A stretch of 64,000 nucleotides of DNA from Qipengyuania_C sp046254955. GTDB taxonomy: Bacteria > Pseudomonadota > Alphaproteobacteria > Sphingomonadales > Sphingomonadaceae. The position numbers were made by a program, and so were the translations under genes. Positions 53,753 to 62,847 of this stretch are shown one piece after another (the stretch's first letter is position 1; every line of letters starts with the position of its first letter). Where the stretch lies: contig NZ_JBJXRG010000003.1 in the NCBI RefSeq assembly GCF_046254955.1, positions 62,001-126,000 of the forward strand. The letters are read 5' to 3'. The notes beneath the pieces are model-generated. The model ran no database searches, was not told the DNA's origin, and saw only the letters and a list, made by a program, of their open reading frames with translations.

Positions 53753-54850
53753 ATGAGTTCGAACACGCCCTCCTACACCTATGCCGAAGCCGGTGTCTCG
53801 ATCGATGCAGGCAACGCGCTGGTCAAGGCGATCGGTCCGCTAGTGAAAGCCACGCGCAGGCCCGGCGCAGACGGCGAAATCGGCGGATTTGGGGGATTTT
53901 TCGACCCCAAGGCTGCGGGATATGATGATCCGCTGCTCGTGGCAGCGAATGACGGGGTCGGGACCAAGCTGAAGCTGGCGATAGAGTATGACCGGCATGA
54001 CACAGTTGGGATTGATCTGGTCGCCATGTGCGTCAACGATCTGATCGTTCAGGGCGCAGAACCGCTGTTTTTCCTCGATTATTTCGCCACCGGCAAGCTC
54101 GAGAACGGTATCGCAGAGCGTGTGATCGCCGGTATTGCAGATGGCTGCAAGCAGGCCGGATGCGCGCTGATCGGCGGCGAAACGGCGGAGATGCCGGGCA
54201 TGTACGGCGATGGCGATTACGATCTCGCCGGGTTCTGCGTCGGAGCGGTCGAGCGCGGCGAGCAGCTGACCGGCGATAAGGTTGCGCCGGGCCATGTGCT
54301 GCTGGGCCTCGCCAGTTCAGGCGTCCACTCGAACGGTTACTCGCTGGTCAGGAAGCTCGCGGAAGACAAGATGTGGCGACTCGACCGCCCTGCCCTATTC
54401 GACCGGGAGCGCCTGTTGATTGATGCGCTAATCGAGCCGACTCGGATTTATGTCGCCAGCCTCCTGCCGCTCGTCCGCGCAGGCAAGATCGACGCGCTGG
54501 CGCATATCACGGGCGGCGGATTGCTGGAGAATATCCCCCGCGTGATGCCCGAAGGCGCGCAGGCGCAGGTCGATGCCGCCGCGTGGGAGCAGCCCGGCCT
54601 GATGGCGTTCCTGCAAGCGCAGGGCAATATCGAACCGGCCGAGATGGCGCGCACGTTCAACTGCGGCGTGGGCATGGTGCTCGCGGTGACGGAAGAGCAT
54701 GCCGCTGCCGTTTCGAGGGAGCTGGAGGAAGCAGGCGAGATGGTAATCCCAGTCGGCAAGATTGTCGAAGGCCCGCGCGGCTGCACCGTGCGTGGAGCGG
54801 CCGGCACATGGTCGGCGCGCGATGCATGGGAAGCGCAGCACCTTGCCTGA
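53753..54850 (+). CDS. purM: Phosphoribosylformylglycinamidine cyclo-ligase
   Basis: PurM closes the imidazole ring in purine synthesis (FGAM to AIR). The 365-residue product has the glycine-rich nucleotide site around GGFGGFFDPK and ANDGVGTKLKLA, and the GGETAEMPGMY and SSGVHSNGYSLVRK segments. Frame is open upstream to 53675, but homology starts at MSSNTPSYTYAEAG (53753). It overlaps the following purN. Confidence 0.96.
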   Translation: MSSNTPSYTYAEAGVSIDAGNALVKAIGPLVKATRRPGADGEIGGFGGFFDPKAAGYDDPLLVAANDGVGTKLKLAIEYDRHDTVGIDLVAMCVNDLIVQGAEPLFFLDYFATGKLENGIAERVIAGIADGCKQAGCALIGGETAEMPGMYGDGDYDLAGFCVGAVERGEQLTGDKVAPGHVLLGLASSGVHSNGYSLVRKLAEDKMWRLDRPALFDRERLLIDALIEPTRIYVASLLPLVRAGKIDALAHITGGGLLENIPRVMPEGAQAQVDAAAWEQPGLMAFLQAQGNIEPAEMARTFNCGVGMVLAVTEEHAAAVSRELEEAGEMVIPVGKIVEGPRGCTVRGAAGTWSARDAWEAQHLA

Positions 54851-55805
54851 CAAGGCCAAAGTCGCCGCCCTCATTTCCGGCCGCGGAAGCAATATGGCCG
54901 CGCTGCTTTATGCCAGCAAATTGCCCGATGCGCCGTTTAGGTTAGTCCTCGTCGCCAGCAATGATCCCGATGCTGCGGGTCTGGAATTGGCGAAAGCAGA
55001 AGGCATTCCGACATTCGCACTCTCGCACAAGAGCATGAATCGCGGCGAACACGACGCGGCGATGGACAAAGCGGTGCGCAATTCCGGTGCGGAGTATATC
55101 GCGTTGGCGGGTTACATGCGCATCCTGGGCGAGGATTTCGTAAGGGCATGGGAAGGCCGCGCGCTGAATATTCATCCTTCGTTGCTGCCCAAGTATCCCG
55201 GCCTCGACACACATGAGCGAGCCATCGAAGCGGGAGATACAGTGGCGGGGGTTACCGTCCACCTTGTCACTGCCGAACTCGATGCGGGCCAGATCCTCGG
55301 TCAAACTGAAGTCGCGGTCTTGCCGGAAGACACACCGGAAAGCCTTGCAGCACGAGTGCTCTTTGCCGAGCATCAGCTCTATCCGCGCGTGCTGGCGGAC
55401 TATGTTTCCAGGCCATTCGATGCTGCATGGTTGCTCGACCAGGTCCGGGTGCGCGCCATGGATCTTCCTGAAGTCGAGGAGCGCCCCAGCCACGGCGCGC
55501 CGGGGTGGCGCACTGGCGGCAAGAGCGGCAAATACTTCGCCTATTTCAGCGACCAACATCACGGCGAGGATGCGATCGCGCTGCTCGCCAAGACCAGCGG
55601 GATCGATGAAATGACCGCGCTGATCGAACGCGACCCTGACGCATTCTACAGACCGGCCTACTATGGCGCGAGCGGCTGGGTCGGGATCGTCCTCAACCGC
55701 CCGGGTGCTGACTGGGAACAGGTCGAATACTGGCTCAAGCGCAGTTGGCAGGCGGTTGCGCCGAAGCGCCTGACCAAGCTGCTCGACGCTGCAGACGAGT
55801 TCTAG
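54822..55805 (+). CDS. purN: GAR formyltransferase PurN fused to a YjbR/MmcQ-like domain
   Basis: PurN formylates GAR with 10-formyl-THF, one step before PurM-type chemistry. Residues 12-200 are PurN: the SGRGSNMAAL nucleotide loop and the catalytic Asn116-x-His118 (ALNIHPSLLP) with Asp154 (AELDAGQI). Residues about 207-320 are a second domain with YGASGWVGIVLNRPGADWEQVEYWLKRSW (split), matching YjbR/MmcQ-type, CyaY-like folds that may bind DNA. ATG 54822 overlaps purM by 29 bases; TTG 54843 (LPDKAKVAAL) would overlap by 8 and fits better with typical PurN N-termini. Confidence 0.93.
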   Translation: MHGKRSTLPDKAKVAALISGRGSNMAALLYASKLPDAPFRLVLVASNDPDAAGLELAKAEGIPTFALSHKSMNRGEHDAAMDKAVRNSGAEYIALAGYMRILGEDFVRAWEGRALNIHPSLLPKYPGLDTHERAIEAGDTVAGVTVHLVTAELDAGQILGQTEVAVLPEDTPESLAARVLFAEHQLYPRVLADYVSRPFDAAWLLDQVRVRAMDLPEVEERPSHGAPGWRTGGKSGKYFAYFSDQHHGEDAIALLAKTSGIDEMTALIERDPDAFYRPAYYGASGWVGIVLNRPGADWEQVEYWLKRSWQAVAPKRLTKLLDAADEF

Positions 55806-55814
55806 GCCGCCCGC

Positions 55815-57014
55815 ATGTCGCCGCCTCGCAATCATCCGCTGGAAAGTTCCGCCACCGCGCGCCGGATGGAAGCCTTCTTTGCTTGGACCTGGGATTCGGG
55901 GCTTTCGGAAAAGCCGCCGCTTGATCCCGAGTACCTGTGGGAGCGCGGCGCATCAGGTTTTGCCAGCCAGGATGAGCATTCGGGGCGCTCGCCCGACGAT
56001 GTCGAAGATTTTCGCCAGCGGCTGGAAAAGCTCTGCATATCGCTTGGCGAGGAAGCCGATCTGAATGCACTGGGCCATGCCATGGCCTACGGCCAATTGC
56101 GCAATGCCATCGCGAAGCGTCATAGGTTGGGCAAGCTGTGGCGCGATCGCCCTCACCTCCTCGAAACCGCGATTGCGCCTCCGATCATCGTGGTCGGACA
56201 AATGCGTTCGGGCACTACGCGCCTTCACCGGCTGCTTGCGGCGGATCCGGCGCATGCCGGGACCATGTTTTGTAACAGCATTGAGCCGGTGCCGTCCGAG
56301 CCGGTCGACTGGCGCGCACTCAAGGCGCGAATGGCGCTGGCCATGGCGCGGTCGGTCAACCCGTGGCTGGAGACGATGCATCCGTTTGGCGCTATGCGTG
56401 TTGACGAAGAGCTTGGTTGGCTGGCGCTTTCACTCAGCCCCTGCGCGCTGGAAGCACAATACCGCATCCCTTCGTTTCTCGAATGGAGCGAAGCGCGCGA
56501 TTCTGGGCCGATCTACCACGAGTTTGCCCGCATCTTGCGCGTCGACAGCGCGCTCGAAGAGAATGCCGATCGCCCGCGCATTCTCAAATGTCCGCAATTC
56601 TCGGAAGATCTCGCGGCGTTGCTCGACCAGTTCCCGGATTCGCGGCTGGTTATCGCTCGGCGCAAGCAAAGCGAAATGCTCGAAAGCAGCGTTTCGATGG
56701 TTGCCAGCCAGATGGGTTGCCAGACCGATAGCGCCGATGTCGGGCAGATCCGGTCCGAATGGCGACGCAAGCTCGCTTTGCGGGAAACGCGCATGGAGCA
56801 GGCGCTCCGCACTTTCGCCGGTCCAACAAGTGCAGTCGATTTCGAGACGTTGGGAGAGGACTGGGAGAGCGAAATCACACGTGTGTATCGCGAGCTGGAT
56901 ATTGAGCTAGAAGCAGCGGCGCTTGAAGCGATGCGAGCGGAAATGGCGCAATCGACCCGCGACGGCCACCATGGCCACCGCGAGCAGATCGAGAGTTTCG
57001 CGTCCGAGAACTGA
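55815..57014 (+). CDS. Sulfotransferase family protein
   Basis: A 399-residue soluble protein with the PAPS 5'-phosphosulfate-binding loop IVVGQMRSGTTRLHRLL (RSGTTR at 131-136) and the 3'-phosphate region around FPDSRLVIARRKQSEMLES at about 275-292 (split). It would move sulfate from PAPS onto a hydroxyl or amine of a lipid, glycan or small molecule; the acceptor is unknown. It is 9 bases after purN and likely co-transcribed, though no functional tie to purines is clear. Confidence 0.9.
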   Translation: MSPPRNHPLESSATARRMEAFFAWTWDSGLSEKPPLDPEYLWERGASGFASQDEHSGRSPDDVEDFRQRLEKLCISLGEEADLNALGHAMAYGQLRNAIAKRHRLGKLWRDRPHLLETAIAPPIIVVGQMRSGTTRLHRLLAADPAHAGTMFCNSIEPVPSEPVDWRALKARMALAMARSVNPWLETMHPFGAMRVDEELGWLALSLSPCALEAQYRIPSFLEWSEARDSGPIYHEFARILRVDSALEENADRPRILKCPQFSEDLAALLDQFPDSRLVIARRKQSEMLESSVSMVASQMGCQTDSADVGQIRSEWRRKLALRETRMEQALRTFAGPTSAVDFETLGEDWESEITRVYRELDIELEAAALEAMRAEMAQSTRDGHHGHREQIESFASEN

Positions 57015-57027
57015 GCGGCGGCGCAGA

Positions 57028-57765
57028 TCAGCCTTTCTTGCCGATCCCCGGCAGGATTGACCCGACATTGCGGCGATATTCGACGTAATCATCGCCAAAT
57101 TCGCGCACGAGGTCTTTTTCCTCATAGTGCAACCCGATGAAGATGTACGCAGTGTAGCCGATCGAAAACAGCAAATGGCTGTAGGTCATGTCGGGCGTTG
57201 CCCATATCGCAATGAACACACCTGTCTGGATCGGATGCCGTACGAACTTGTAGAAAAGCGGCGTCTTCATGGTCATCGGCGCCGCTGCTTTCCCGCGCAT
57301 ATGATGCCAAGCCTGTTGCAGTCCAAAGAGCTCGAAATGGTTGAGCAGCAATGTCGCGACGAACAGGAACGCCCAGCCAAACCAGAAGATCGCCCAAATG
57401 ATCATCCGCGCCGTCTCGTTCTGGACCGTCCACAGCGAGCCCTCAATCGGATGCCACCAGAGGAACATCGCGCCCAGCACGATAGCCGTCGCGAGGCAGT
57501 AGAAACTGCGCTCGAGCGGCTGCGGGACGATCTTCGTCCAACCGACCTTAAAGCCCTGGCGAGCCATGACCGAATGCTGGAAGCCAAACAGCAATAGCAA
57601 AAGGATATTGATCACGACCGCTGTCGAGGTGTTGGCAGTAAGCCCCTTATCGACATGCGTGGGCATGAAATCGAACGCGCCGACCCAGCCAACCAGATAC
57701 ACAAAAGATGCAAAAAATGCCGCGTAGCAGGTCAGCGACACGGCCATCACTAATACTCTTCCCAT
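57028..57765 (-). CDS. mddA: Methanethiol S-methyltransferase MddA-like protein
   Basis: A 245-residue membrane protein with five to six spans (first at about 8-28) and C-terminal features of the isoprenylcysteine-methyltransferase superfamily: FVRHPIQTGVFIAIWATPDM and GLHYEEKDLVREFGDDYVEYRR (both split). MddA proteins methylate methanethiol to dimethyl sulfide. Identity by superfamily pattern only; related NnrU-like proteins look similar. GGGGGGAAGACA precedes the ATG. The gene is convergent with the sulfotransferase. Confidence 0.78.
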   Translation of the reverse strand: MGRVLVMAVSLTCYAAFFASFVYLVGWVGAFDFMPTHVDKGLTANTSTAVVINILLLLLFGFQHSVMARQGFKVGWTKIVPQPLERSFYCLATAIVLGAMFLWWHPIEGSLWTVQNETARMIIWAIFWFGWAFLFVATLLLNHFELFGLQQAWHHMRGKAAAPMTMKTPLFYKFVRHPIQTGVFIAIWATPDMTYSHLLFSIGYTAYIFIGLHYEEKDLVREFGDDYVEYRRNVGSILPGIGKKG

Positions 57766-57851
57766 TGTCTTCCCCCCAAGACCAACAGGCGACCCGTGCG
57801 GAGAACTAGCACAAGAATCGGGCGGTCACCAATCCGCACAGGTGCGCAAGC

Positions 57852-57886
57852 AAAAGGAAAGCCCCCGAGCATCGCTGCTCGAGGGC
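57852..57886 (-). terminator. Rho-independent terminator after ndk
   Basis: On the reverse strand, arm GCCCTCGAGCA (57886-57876) pairs with TGCTCGGGGGC (57871-57861), with one wobble pair, around a 4-base loop GCGA. TTTCCTTTT follows. It ends the pepA-holC-ndk unit 30 bases after the ndk stop. Confidence 0.85.
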
Positions 57887-57915
57887 CCCAAAAATTCTTA
57901 GAACGTCCTTCTGGC

Positions 57916-58338
57916 TCAGCCGACGATTTCGCTCTCGTCGAAAAAGAAATCGATCTCGATCTTCGCGTTCTCGTCGCTATCCGAACCGTGGACGGTGTTT
58001 TCACCGATGGAAAGCGCGTGTTCCTTGCGGATCGTGCCTTCTGCGGCTTCATCCGGGTTGGTTGCGCCCATGATGTCGCGATTGCGCTTCACAGCGTCCT
58101 CGCCTTCAAGAACCTGTACGACGACGGGCTCGCTGGTCATGAATTCGACCAGTTCGCCGAAGAAGGGGCGATCCTTGTGAACGCCGTAGAAGCCTTCGGC
58201 CTGTTCCTGCGTCATATGGATGCGCTTGGAGGCGACGACGCGCAGGCCGGCTTCTTCCAGCATCTTGGTGACAGCCCCGGTCAGGTTGCGCTTGGTGGCA
58301 TCGGGCTTGATGATCGAAAAGGTGCGGGTAACCGCCAT
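57916..58338 (-). CDS. ndk: Nucleoside-diphosphate kinase
   Basis: Ndk moves the terminal phosphate of ATP to other nucleoside diphosphates. The 140-residue product has the family start RTFSIIKPDATKRNL and the active-site His117 in ENTVHGSDS. The frame is open upstream to 58725, but Ndk starts with MAVTRTFSI (58338). Third gene of pepA-holC-ndk; the strong terminator follows. Confidence 0.97.
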   Translation of the reverse strand: MAVTRTFSIIKPDATKRNLTGAVTKMLEEAGLRVVASKRIHMTQEQAEGFYGVHKDRPFFGELVEFMTSEPVVVQVLEGEDAVKRNRDIMGATNPDEAAEGTIRKEHALSIGENTVHGSDSDENAKIEIDFFFDESEIVG

Positions 58339-58423
58339 GGAAATTTCCTTGAACGAATTATTGGGTGGTTTTGTTGCGCGCGCAACTAGCCGCGCGGCCC
58401 TCTCTTCGCAAGTGCAGAAAGAC

Positions 58424-58861
58424 TTATGGGCCTTCGCGCCACTTGCCGCCTTCCTGTTTCCAGAAATGGCGCTCCGCACCCTCAACTTCATCCAGCATGC
58501 GCCAGACTCCGCGCGTGTCTTCCAGGCGATCTTCGCCGAAAACGAGCAGAGTACGAGCGAAGCTCTTTGCTTCATCACGCCATTTGCCATCTGCGAAAAG
58601 AATAAACTGCGCCGCATTTTCAGCTTCGCAATCGCCAGACAGAAGGACCGGCTGCCGGGAAGCAGCCTCGCTGCCCCCGTCTCCATTAGCAAGAAACGCG
58701 TCAGGGTAGGCTGCCCATAGCGCATCGCTCAAAGCACTGCGAAGTTCCTCGTCTTCTGCGACAACCAGCAAACGCTCGCCTGCCTGCAAGGTCGCGCGCG
58801 CCAAAAGCGGCACGACGGCTTCCGGTGTACTTTGGCTCAACTGATAAAAATCAACGCGCAG
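58424..58861 (-). CDS. holC: DNA polymerase III subunit chi
   Basis: HolC (chi) links the polymerase III clamp loader to SSB on the lagging strand. The product of 145 residues has the canonical N-terminal pattern LRVDFYQLSQS, LLARATLQAGERLLVV and the C-terminal WKQEGGKWREG. The VDFYQL motif lies upstream of the first TTG (58840), so translation probably starts at the CTG at 58861, with GGTGGAG 9 bases upstream. A TTG start would remove the conserved strand. It begins 6 bases after the pepA TAA and in the same reading frame. Confidence 0.85.
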   Translation of the reverse strand: MRVDFYQLSQSTPEAVVPLLARATLQAGERLLVVAEDEELRSALSDALWAAYPDAFLANGDGGSEAASRQPVLLSGDCEAENAAQFILFADGKWRDEAKSFARTLLVFGEDRLEDTRGVWRMLDEVEGAERHFWKQEGGKWREGP

Positions 58862-58867
58862 GAAATA

Positions 58868-60325
58868 TTACTCCACCGAGTTGGCGACGAAGCGGTCAAT
58901 GAGGCGCACACCATAGCCGGTTGCGCCCTTGCCCCAGGTGCGACCGGGCTTGTCGGCCCATGCCATACCCGCGATATCGCAATGCGCCCAGGGTGTTCCG
59001 TCCGCGATAAAGCGCTTGAGGAACTGCGCAGCAGTAATCGATCCGGCGCCGCGCGGACCAACATTCTTCATATCGGCAATCGGGGAATCGATCAGCTTGT
59101 CATAGGCTGGGTCGAGCGGAAGGCGCCATAACTTATCACCGCTCTCCTTTGCCGCTGCCAGCAAGCCATCGGTGAGATCATCATCGTTTGAGAATACACC
59201 GGCGTGTTCATGGCCGAGCGAAATGATCATAGCTCCGGTGAGCGTTGCGAAGTCGACGATCCGGACAGGCTCATACTCCTGCTGCACCCAATGGAGAGCG
59301 TCGCAAAGCACGAGGCGGCCTTCCGCATCAGTGTTGATCACTTCGATGGTCTGACCCGACATCGAAGTCACGACGTCTCCAGGACGCTGGGCGCGGCCAT
59401 CGGGCATATTTTCGACCAGACCGACCACACCTACGATATTGGCCTTTGCCTTGCGCTTCACCACCGCCAGCATCCCGCCTACGACCGAGGCCGAGCCGCC
59501 CATGTCCCACTTCATGTCTTCCATGCCGGCCGCGGGTTTGATCGAGATGCCGCCCGTGTCGAAGGTCACGCCCTTACCCACGAAGGCGCTAAACGGGTCG
59601 CCATCCTTGCCGCCGCGCCATACGATCGCGAGGAGGCGTGAAGCACGCTCCGAACCAAGCCCGACGCCAAGCAGCGCGTCCATACCGAGCTTTTCCATTG
59701 CGTCGTCATCGAGGATGACCAGTTCGGCACCGGTGTCGGCAAATTTCTCCTGACAGCGCTCGACATAGCTCTCAGGGTAAACCTTGTTTGCGGGCTCAGC
59801 GACGAGGTCGCGCGCAAATTCGACACCATCTGCAACATGTCCGGCATCGGTCCACGCGGCCTCCGTGCCGTCAGGAGCGCCGACAACGGTCACATTTTCC
59901 AGCGTGCGCTTCTGCTCGTCCTTCATCTTTGTGCGATAGAGATCGTGGCGCCAGCTGCGCAGCCGCAGCCCAAGAAGGACACTTGCAACTTCCTCTGCAG
60001 AGAGGCTCGAACCTGCAACATCCAGCGTCAAAGTCTTCTCACCGGACGTCGAGTATTTCGCTGCCAATGCAGCGCCTGCCTTTTCCAGTGCCTCTGTTCG
60101 ATCATCCGAATTCGGCTTGCCTGCGCCTGCAAGCGCAATGCGCACGGTCTTTCCGTTACGTTCAGCGAACCCATCGAATAGCTGGCCGGCAGCACCAGTA
60201 AAGCGGGCAGCCGCCGCACCTTCGCGGATGGCCTTTTCCATATCGGCTGGAACGGCAGCCTTATCGACGATGTAAGCGATGAAGCGTGCATCCTGTGCCG
60301 GTTCGGTGCGGAATTGGACTTGCAT
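58868..60325 (-). CDS. pepA: Leucyl aminopeptidase
   Basis: A 485-residue cytosolic exopeptidase of the M17 family using two metal ions. The signature NTDAEGRLVLCDALHW (near residue 345-360) and the catalytic Lys/Arg region VGKGVTFDTGGISIKPAAGM (split) are present. The start at 60325 (MQVQFRTEP) is preferred; the frame is open to 60568. In other bacteria PepA also binds DNA at recombination sites; here there is no sign of that. It is first in pepA-holC-ndk and divergent from lptD. Confidence 0.95.
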   Translation of the reverse strand: MQVQFRTEPAQDARFIAYIVDKAAVPADMEKAIREGAAAARFTGAAGQLFDGFAERNGKTVRIALAGAGKPNSDDRTEALEKAGAALAAKYSTSGEKTLTLDVAGSSLSAEEVASVLLGLRLRSWRHDLYRTKMKDEQKRTLENVTVVGAPDGTEAAWTDAGHVADGVEFARDLVAEPANKVYPESYVERCQEKFADTGAELVILDDDAMEKLGMDALLGVGLGSERASRLLAIVWRGGKDGDPFSAFVGKGVTFDTGGISIKPAAGMEDMKWDMGGSASVVGGMLAVVKRKAKANIVGVVGLVENMPDGRAQRPGDVVTSMSGQTIEVINTDAEGRLVLCDALHWVQQEYEPVRIVDFATLTGAMIISLGHEHAGVFSNDDDLTDGLLAAAKESGDKLWRLPLDPAYDKLIDSPIADMKNVGPRGAGSITAAQFLKRFIADGTPWAHCDIAGMAWADKPGRTWGKGATGYGVRLIDRFVANSVE

Positions 60326-60358
60326 GGATTCTCCGGAAACTGTTTCTTCAGGACTGTG

Positions 60359-60374
60359 GATGCAGTGCTGCATC
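60359..60374. repeat. Inverted repeat in the pepA/lptD divergent region
   Basis: GATGCAG (60359-60365) and CTGCATC (60368-60374) are perfect 7-base arms around TG, 34 bases upstream of pepA's ATG and 51 bases upstream of lptD's ATG. It could be a shared regulator site; nothing else supports this. Confidence 0.25.
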
Positions 60375-60425
60375 GCATGTTCAATGGCGATTGCGATTAG
60401 GCGGAGAGGGTGCGATAGGCAAGTG

Positions 60426-62720
60426 ATGCTCCCGGCCTCTGCGAAACCTGCGCAAGCATACCTACCCGGCTTGCCTCGCGCCTGTGCTGCGCTTGCCAGC
60501 GCGATGCTTGCGGCTATGCCGATTGCGCAGGCTGCGGCGCAGGACGAAAGCCAGCCAGTCGGCGACACCGGTTCGATCTTTAGCGTCGACTTCGAGAATC
60601 ACGACGCACCCGGCGATCAGCGTATGATCGATTTCGAAGCTGACGAGCTCGCCTATGATGCGGAAAATGACATCGTCAGGGCGTCAGGCAATGTGTTGCT
60701 AAAGAGCGAAGACAGCTCGCTCAGGGCCAACAACGTTTCATGGAACCGGCCCGAAGGCGAGATACTGGCCGAAGGCAATGTCCACTTCGTCGATGCCGAT
60801 GGCAACCAGCTCTACACCGATTCTATAATTCTCACCGACGAGTTTGAAACCGGGGCAATGGAAGACCTCCTGATTGCACTGCGCGAGGGTGGACGGCTGG
60901 CTGCGCGCAGCGGTGAGCGCATCGAATCGGGCGAAGTCGAACTGCGCGATGCAGCATACAGCGGCTGCGCAGTGGTCGATGAAGAAGGATGCTCGAAGAA
61001 TCCGAGCTGGCGTATTGTTGCCAACCGGGTGATCTACGATGACGAGAAGGACCGCATCAGTTTTCGCGGTGCGTTTCTCGAGTTATTCGGGGCCCGCATC
61101 CTGCCCCTCCCCGGTCTCTCGGTTCGCACCGATGGCAGCGCCGTGTCGGGCTTCCTTGTGCCGGACCTGCGGATTTCGGAGACCAATGGTCTTGAGGTCA
61201 GCGGCAACTACTACGTCCGCGTTGCTGACAATGCCGATCTAAACCTGGGCGCCTATTTTTATACCAAGGCTACTCCGATGGCATCGGTCCAGTGGCGTCA
61301 CTTGACCAGCAAGGGTGCCTACCAGATCACCGGCTATGCCACGAACAGCCGCCGCATCTCCACTTTCACAGGAGAGCCGACAACCGAACGCGATTTGCGC
61401 GGCTACTTCTTTGCCAACGGCCGGTTCCAGCTGGATCCCTATTGGAGTGTCACCGCCTCGGTGCGCCGCGCAAGTGATCGCACCTTCCTGCGCCGCTACG
61501 ATATCAGCCGCGACGACCGCTTGCGCTCGACGATCGATGTAGAGCGGATAGACAACAACAGCTATTTCAGCCTCGCGGGCTGGGCGACGCAAACGCTGCG
61601 TCTCAATCAACCGCAGGGCCAGGTTCCCGTCGCCTTGCCGGTGATGGATTTCCGCTACCGGCTCGACGATCCGATCGCGGGCGGAAAGATAGAACTGCAA
61701 GTCAATTCACTCGCGATCACACGCGATGTAGGCCAAGACACACAGCGTGCTTTCGCTGGCGCTCGCTGGGATTTGCGGCGGCTCACAGGGATGGGTCAGG
61801 TAGTTACCGCCAGCGCACTGGTGCGCGGCGATATCTATCATTCGGACGAGAACCTTCTCACTAATACGGCCAGCTATCGCGGCGAATCCGGCTGGCAAAC
61901 GCGCGGCATCGCGGTGGGCGCAATCGACATTCAGTGGCCTTTTGTTGGCGAAGCGCTCGGCGGCACCCAGGTCTTCACTCCGAGGGTGCAGTTCGTCGCC
62001 AGCCCGCCGATCCGGAACCTGTCGATCCCCAATGAGGACGCCCGCGCAATCGACCTTGAGGATTCGAACCTGTTCGCTCTCAACCGCTTCCCTGGCTACG
62101 ACCGGATCGAGGATGGAGCTCGGATGGTCTATGGCTTCGACTGGCAGCTGAAAGTGCCAGAGTGGCAAATCGATACGACCATCGGACAATCCTATAGCCT
62201 CGATTCGGATCGGGATATCCTGCCCGATGGAACCGGCCTTTCGGAAAAGGTTTCGGATTTCGTCGGGCGGACTCAGGTGCGGTATCGCGACTTCCTCAAG
62301 CTCACGCATCGCTTCCGCCTCGACAAGGACAACCTTGCCATCCGTCGCAACGAATTTGATGCAACAGTTGGCAGTCGGCGAACCTATGCGGAGGTCGGCT
62401 ACTTGCGGCTCAATCGCAATATCTCGACTGTGGAAGATTTGCAGGATCGTGAGGAGCTCCGCGCCGCCGTGCGCGTCGCCTTCGCACGATACTGGTCAAT
62501 TTTTGGCGCAGGGGTTTTCAACCTGACCGATCGTAACGAAGACCCTAATTTGACCTCGGACGGCTTCGATCCTGTCCGTACGCGCCTCGGCATCGCTTAC
62601 GAGGATGATTGCATCGAATTGGGCGTGACATGGCGGCGCGACTATACCGATGCAGGCGACGCCGAACGCGGTGATACCTTCCAGCTCTATTTCTCCCTGC
62701 GTAATCTGGGATTCCGCTAG
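60426..62720 (+). CDS. lptD: LPS-assembly protein LptD
   Basis: LptD is the outer-membrane beta-barrel that, with LptE, inserts LPS (or an equivalent lipid) into the outer leaflet. The 764-residue product has a signal peptide (about 1-38, ending AQAAAQD), an N-terminal OstA/LptA-type beta-jellyroll (about 63-140, with MIDFEADELAYDAENDIVRASGNV split) and a long beta-barrel with many short polar strands. Cysteines near residues 180-190 (GCAVVDEEGC) may form an envelope disulfide. The ATG at 60426 suits the signal. surA follows after a 127-base gap. Confidence 0.93.
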   Translation: MLPASAKPAQAYLPGLPRACAALASAMLAAMPIAQAAAQDESQPVGDTGSIFSVDFENHDAPGDQRMIDFEADELAYDAENDIVRASGNVLLKSEDSSLRANNVSWNRPEGEILAEGNVHFVDADGNQLYTDSIILTDEFETGAMEDLLIALREGGRLAARSGERIESGEVELRDAAYSGCAVVDEEGCSKNPSWRIVANRVIYDDEKDRISFRGAFLELFGARILPLPGLSVRTDGSAVSGFLVPDLRISETNGLEVSGNYYVRVADNADLNLGAYFYTKATPMASVQWRHLTSKGAYQITGYATNSRRISTFTGEPTTERDLRGYFFANGRFQLDPYWSVTASVRRASDRTFLRRYDISRDDRLRSTIDVERIDNNSYFSLAGWATQTLRLNQPQGQVPVALPVMDFRYRLDDPIAGGKIELQVNSLAITRDVGQDTQRAFAGARWDLRRLTGMGQVVTASALVRGDIYHSDENLLTNTASYRGESGWQTRGIAVGAIDIQWPFVGEALGGTQVFTPRVQFVASPPIRNLSIPNEDARAIDLEDSNLFALNRFPGYDRIEDGARMVYGFDWQLKVPEWQIDTTIGQSYSLDSDRDILPDGTGLSEKVSDFVGRTQVRYRDFLKLTHRFRLDKDNLAIRRNEFDATVGSRRTYAEVGYLRLNRNISTVEDLQDREELRAAVRVAFARYWSIFGAGVFNLTDRNEDPNLTSDGFDPVRTRLGIAYEDDCIELGVTWRRDYTDAGDAERGDTFQLYFSLRNLGFR

Positions 62721-62847
62721 CCAGACCGATTGGCAGCAGGGTTCAAACACGCTATCCGCGCCGCTAGCTCAGCTTCGGTTCAGCCACGGCTGAGCAAAGG
62801 CCAAGCCATCATTGGGTGAGAATCTCACCGGCAGACAGGTATATTAC

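Noticed and set aside
58339..58725. Upstream extension of ndk
   Set aside because: Ndk starts with MAVTRTFSI at 58338; the extra sequence overlaps holC in another frame and has no similarity to the family.
62760..62812. tRNA-like stretch containing GCTAGCTCAGC and GGTTCAG
   Set aside because: No acceptor or anticodon stem can be paired in the right order; it is only a chance hairpin upstream of surA.
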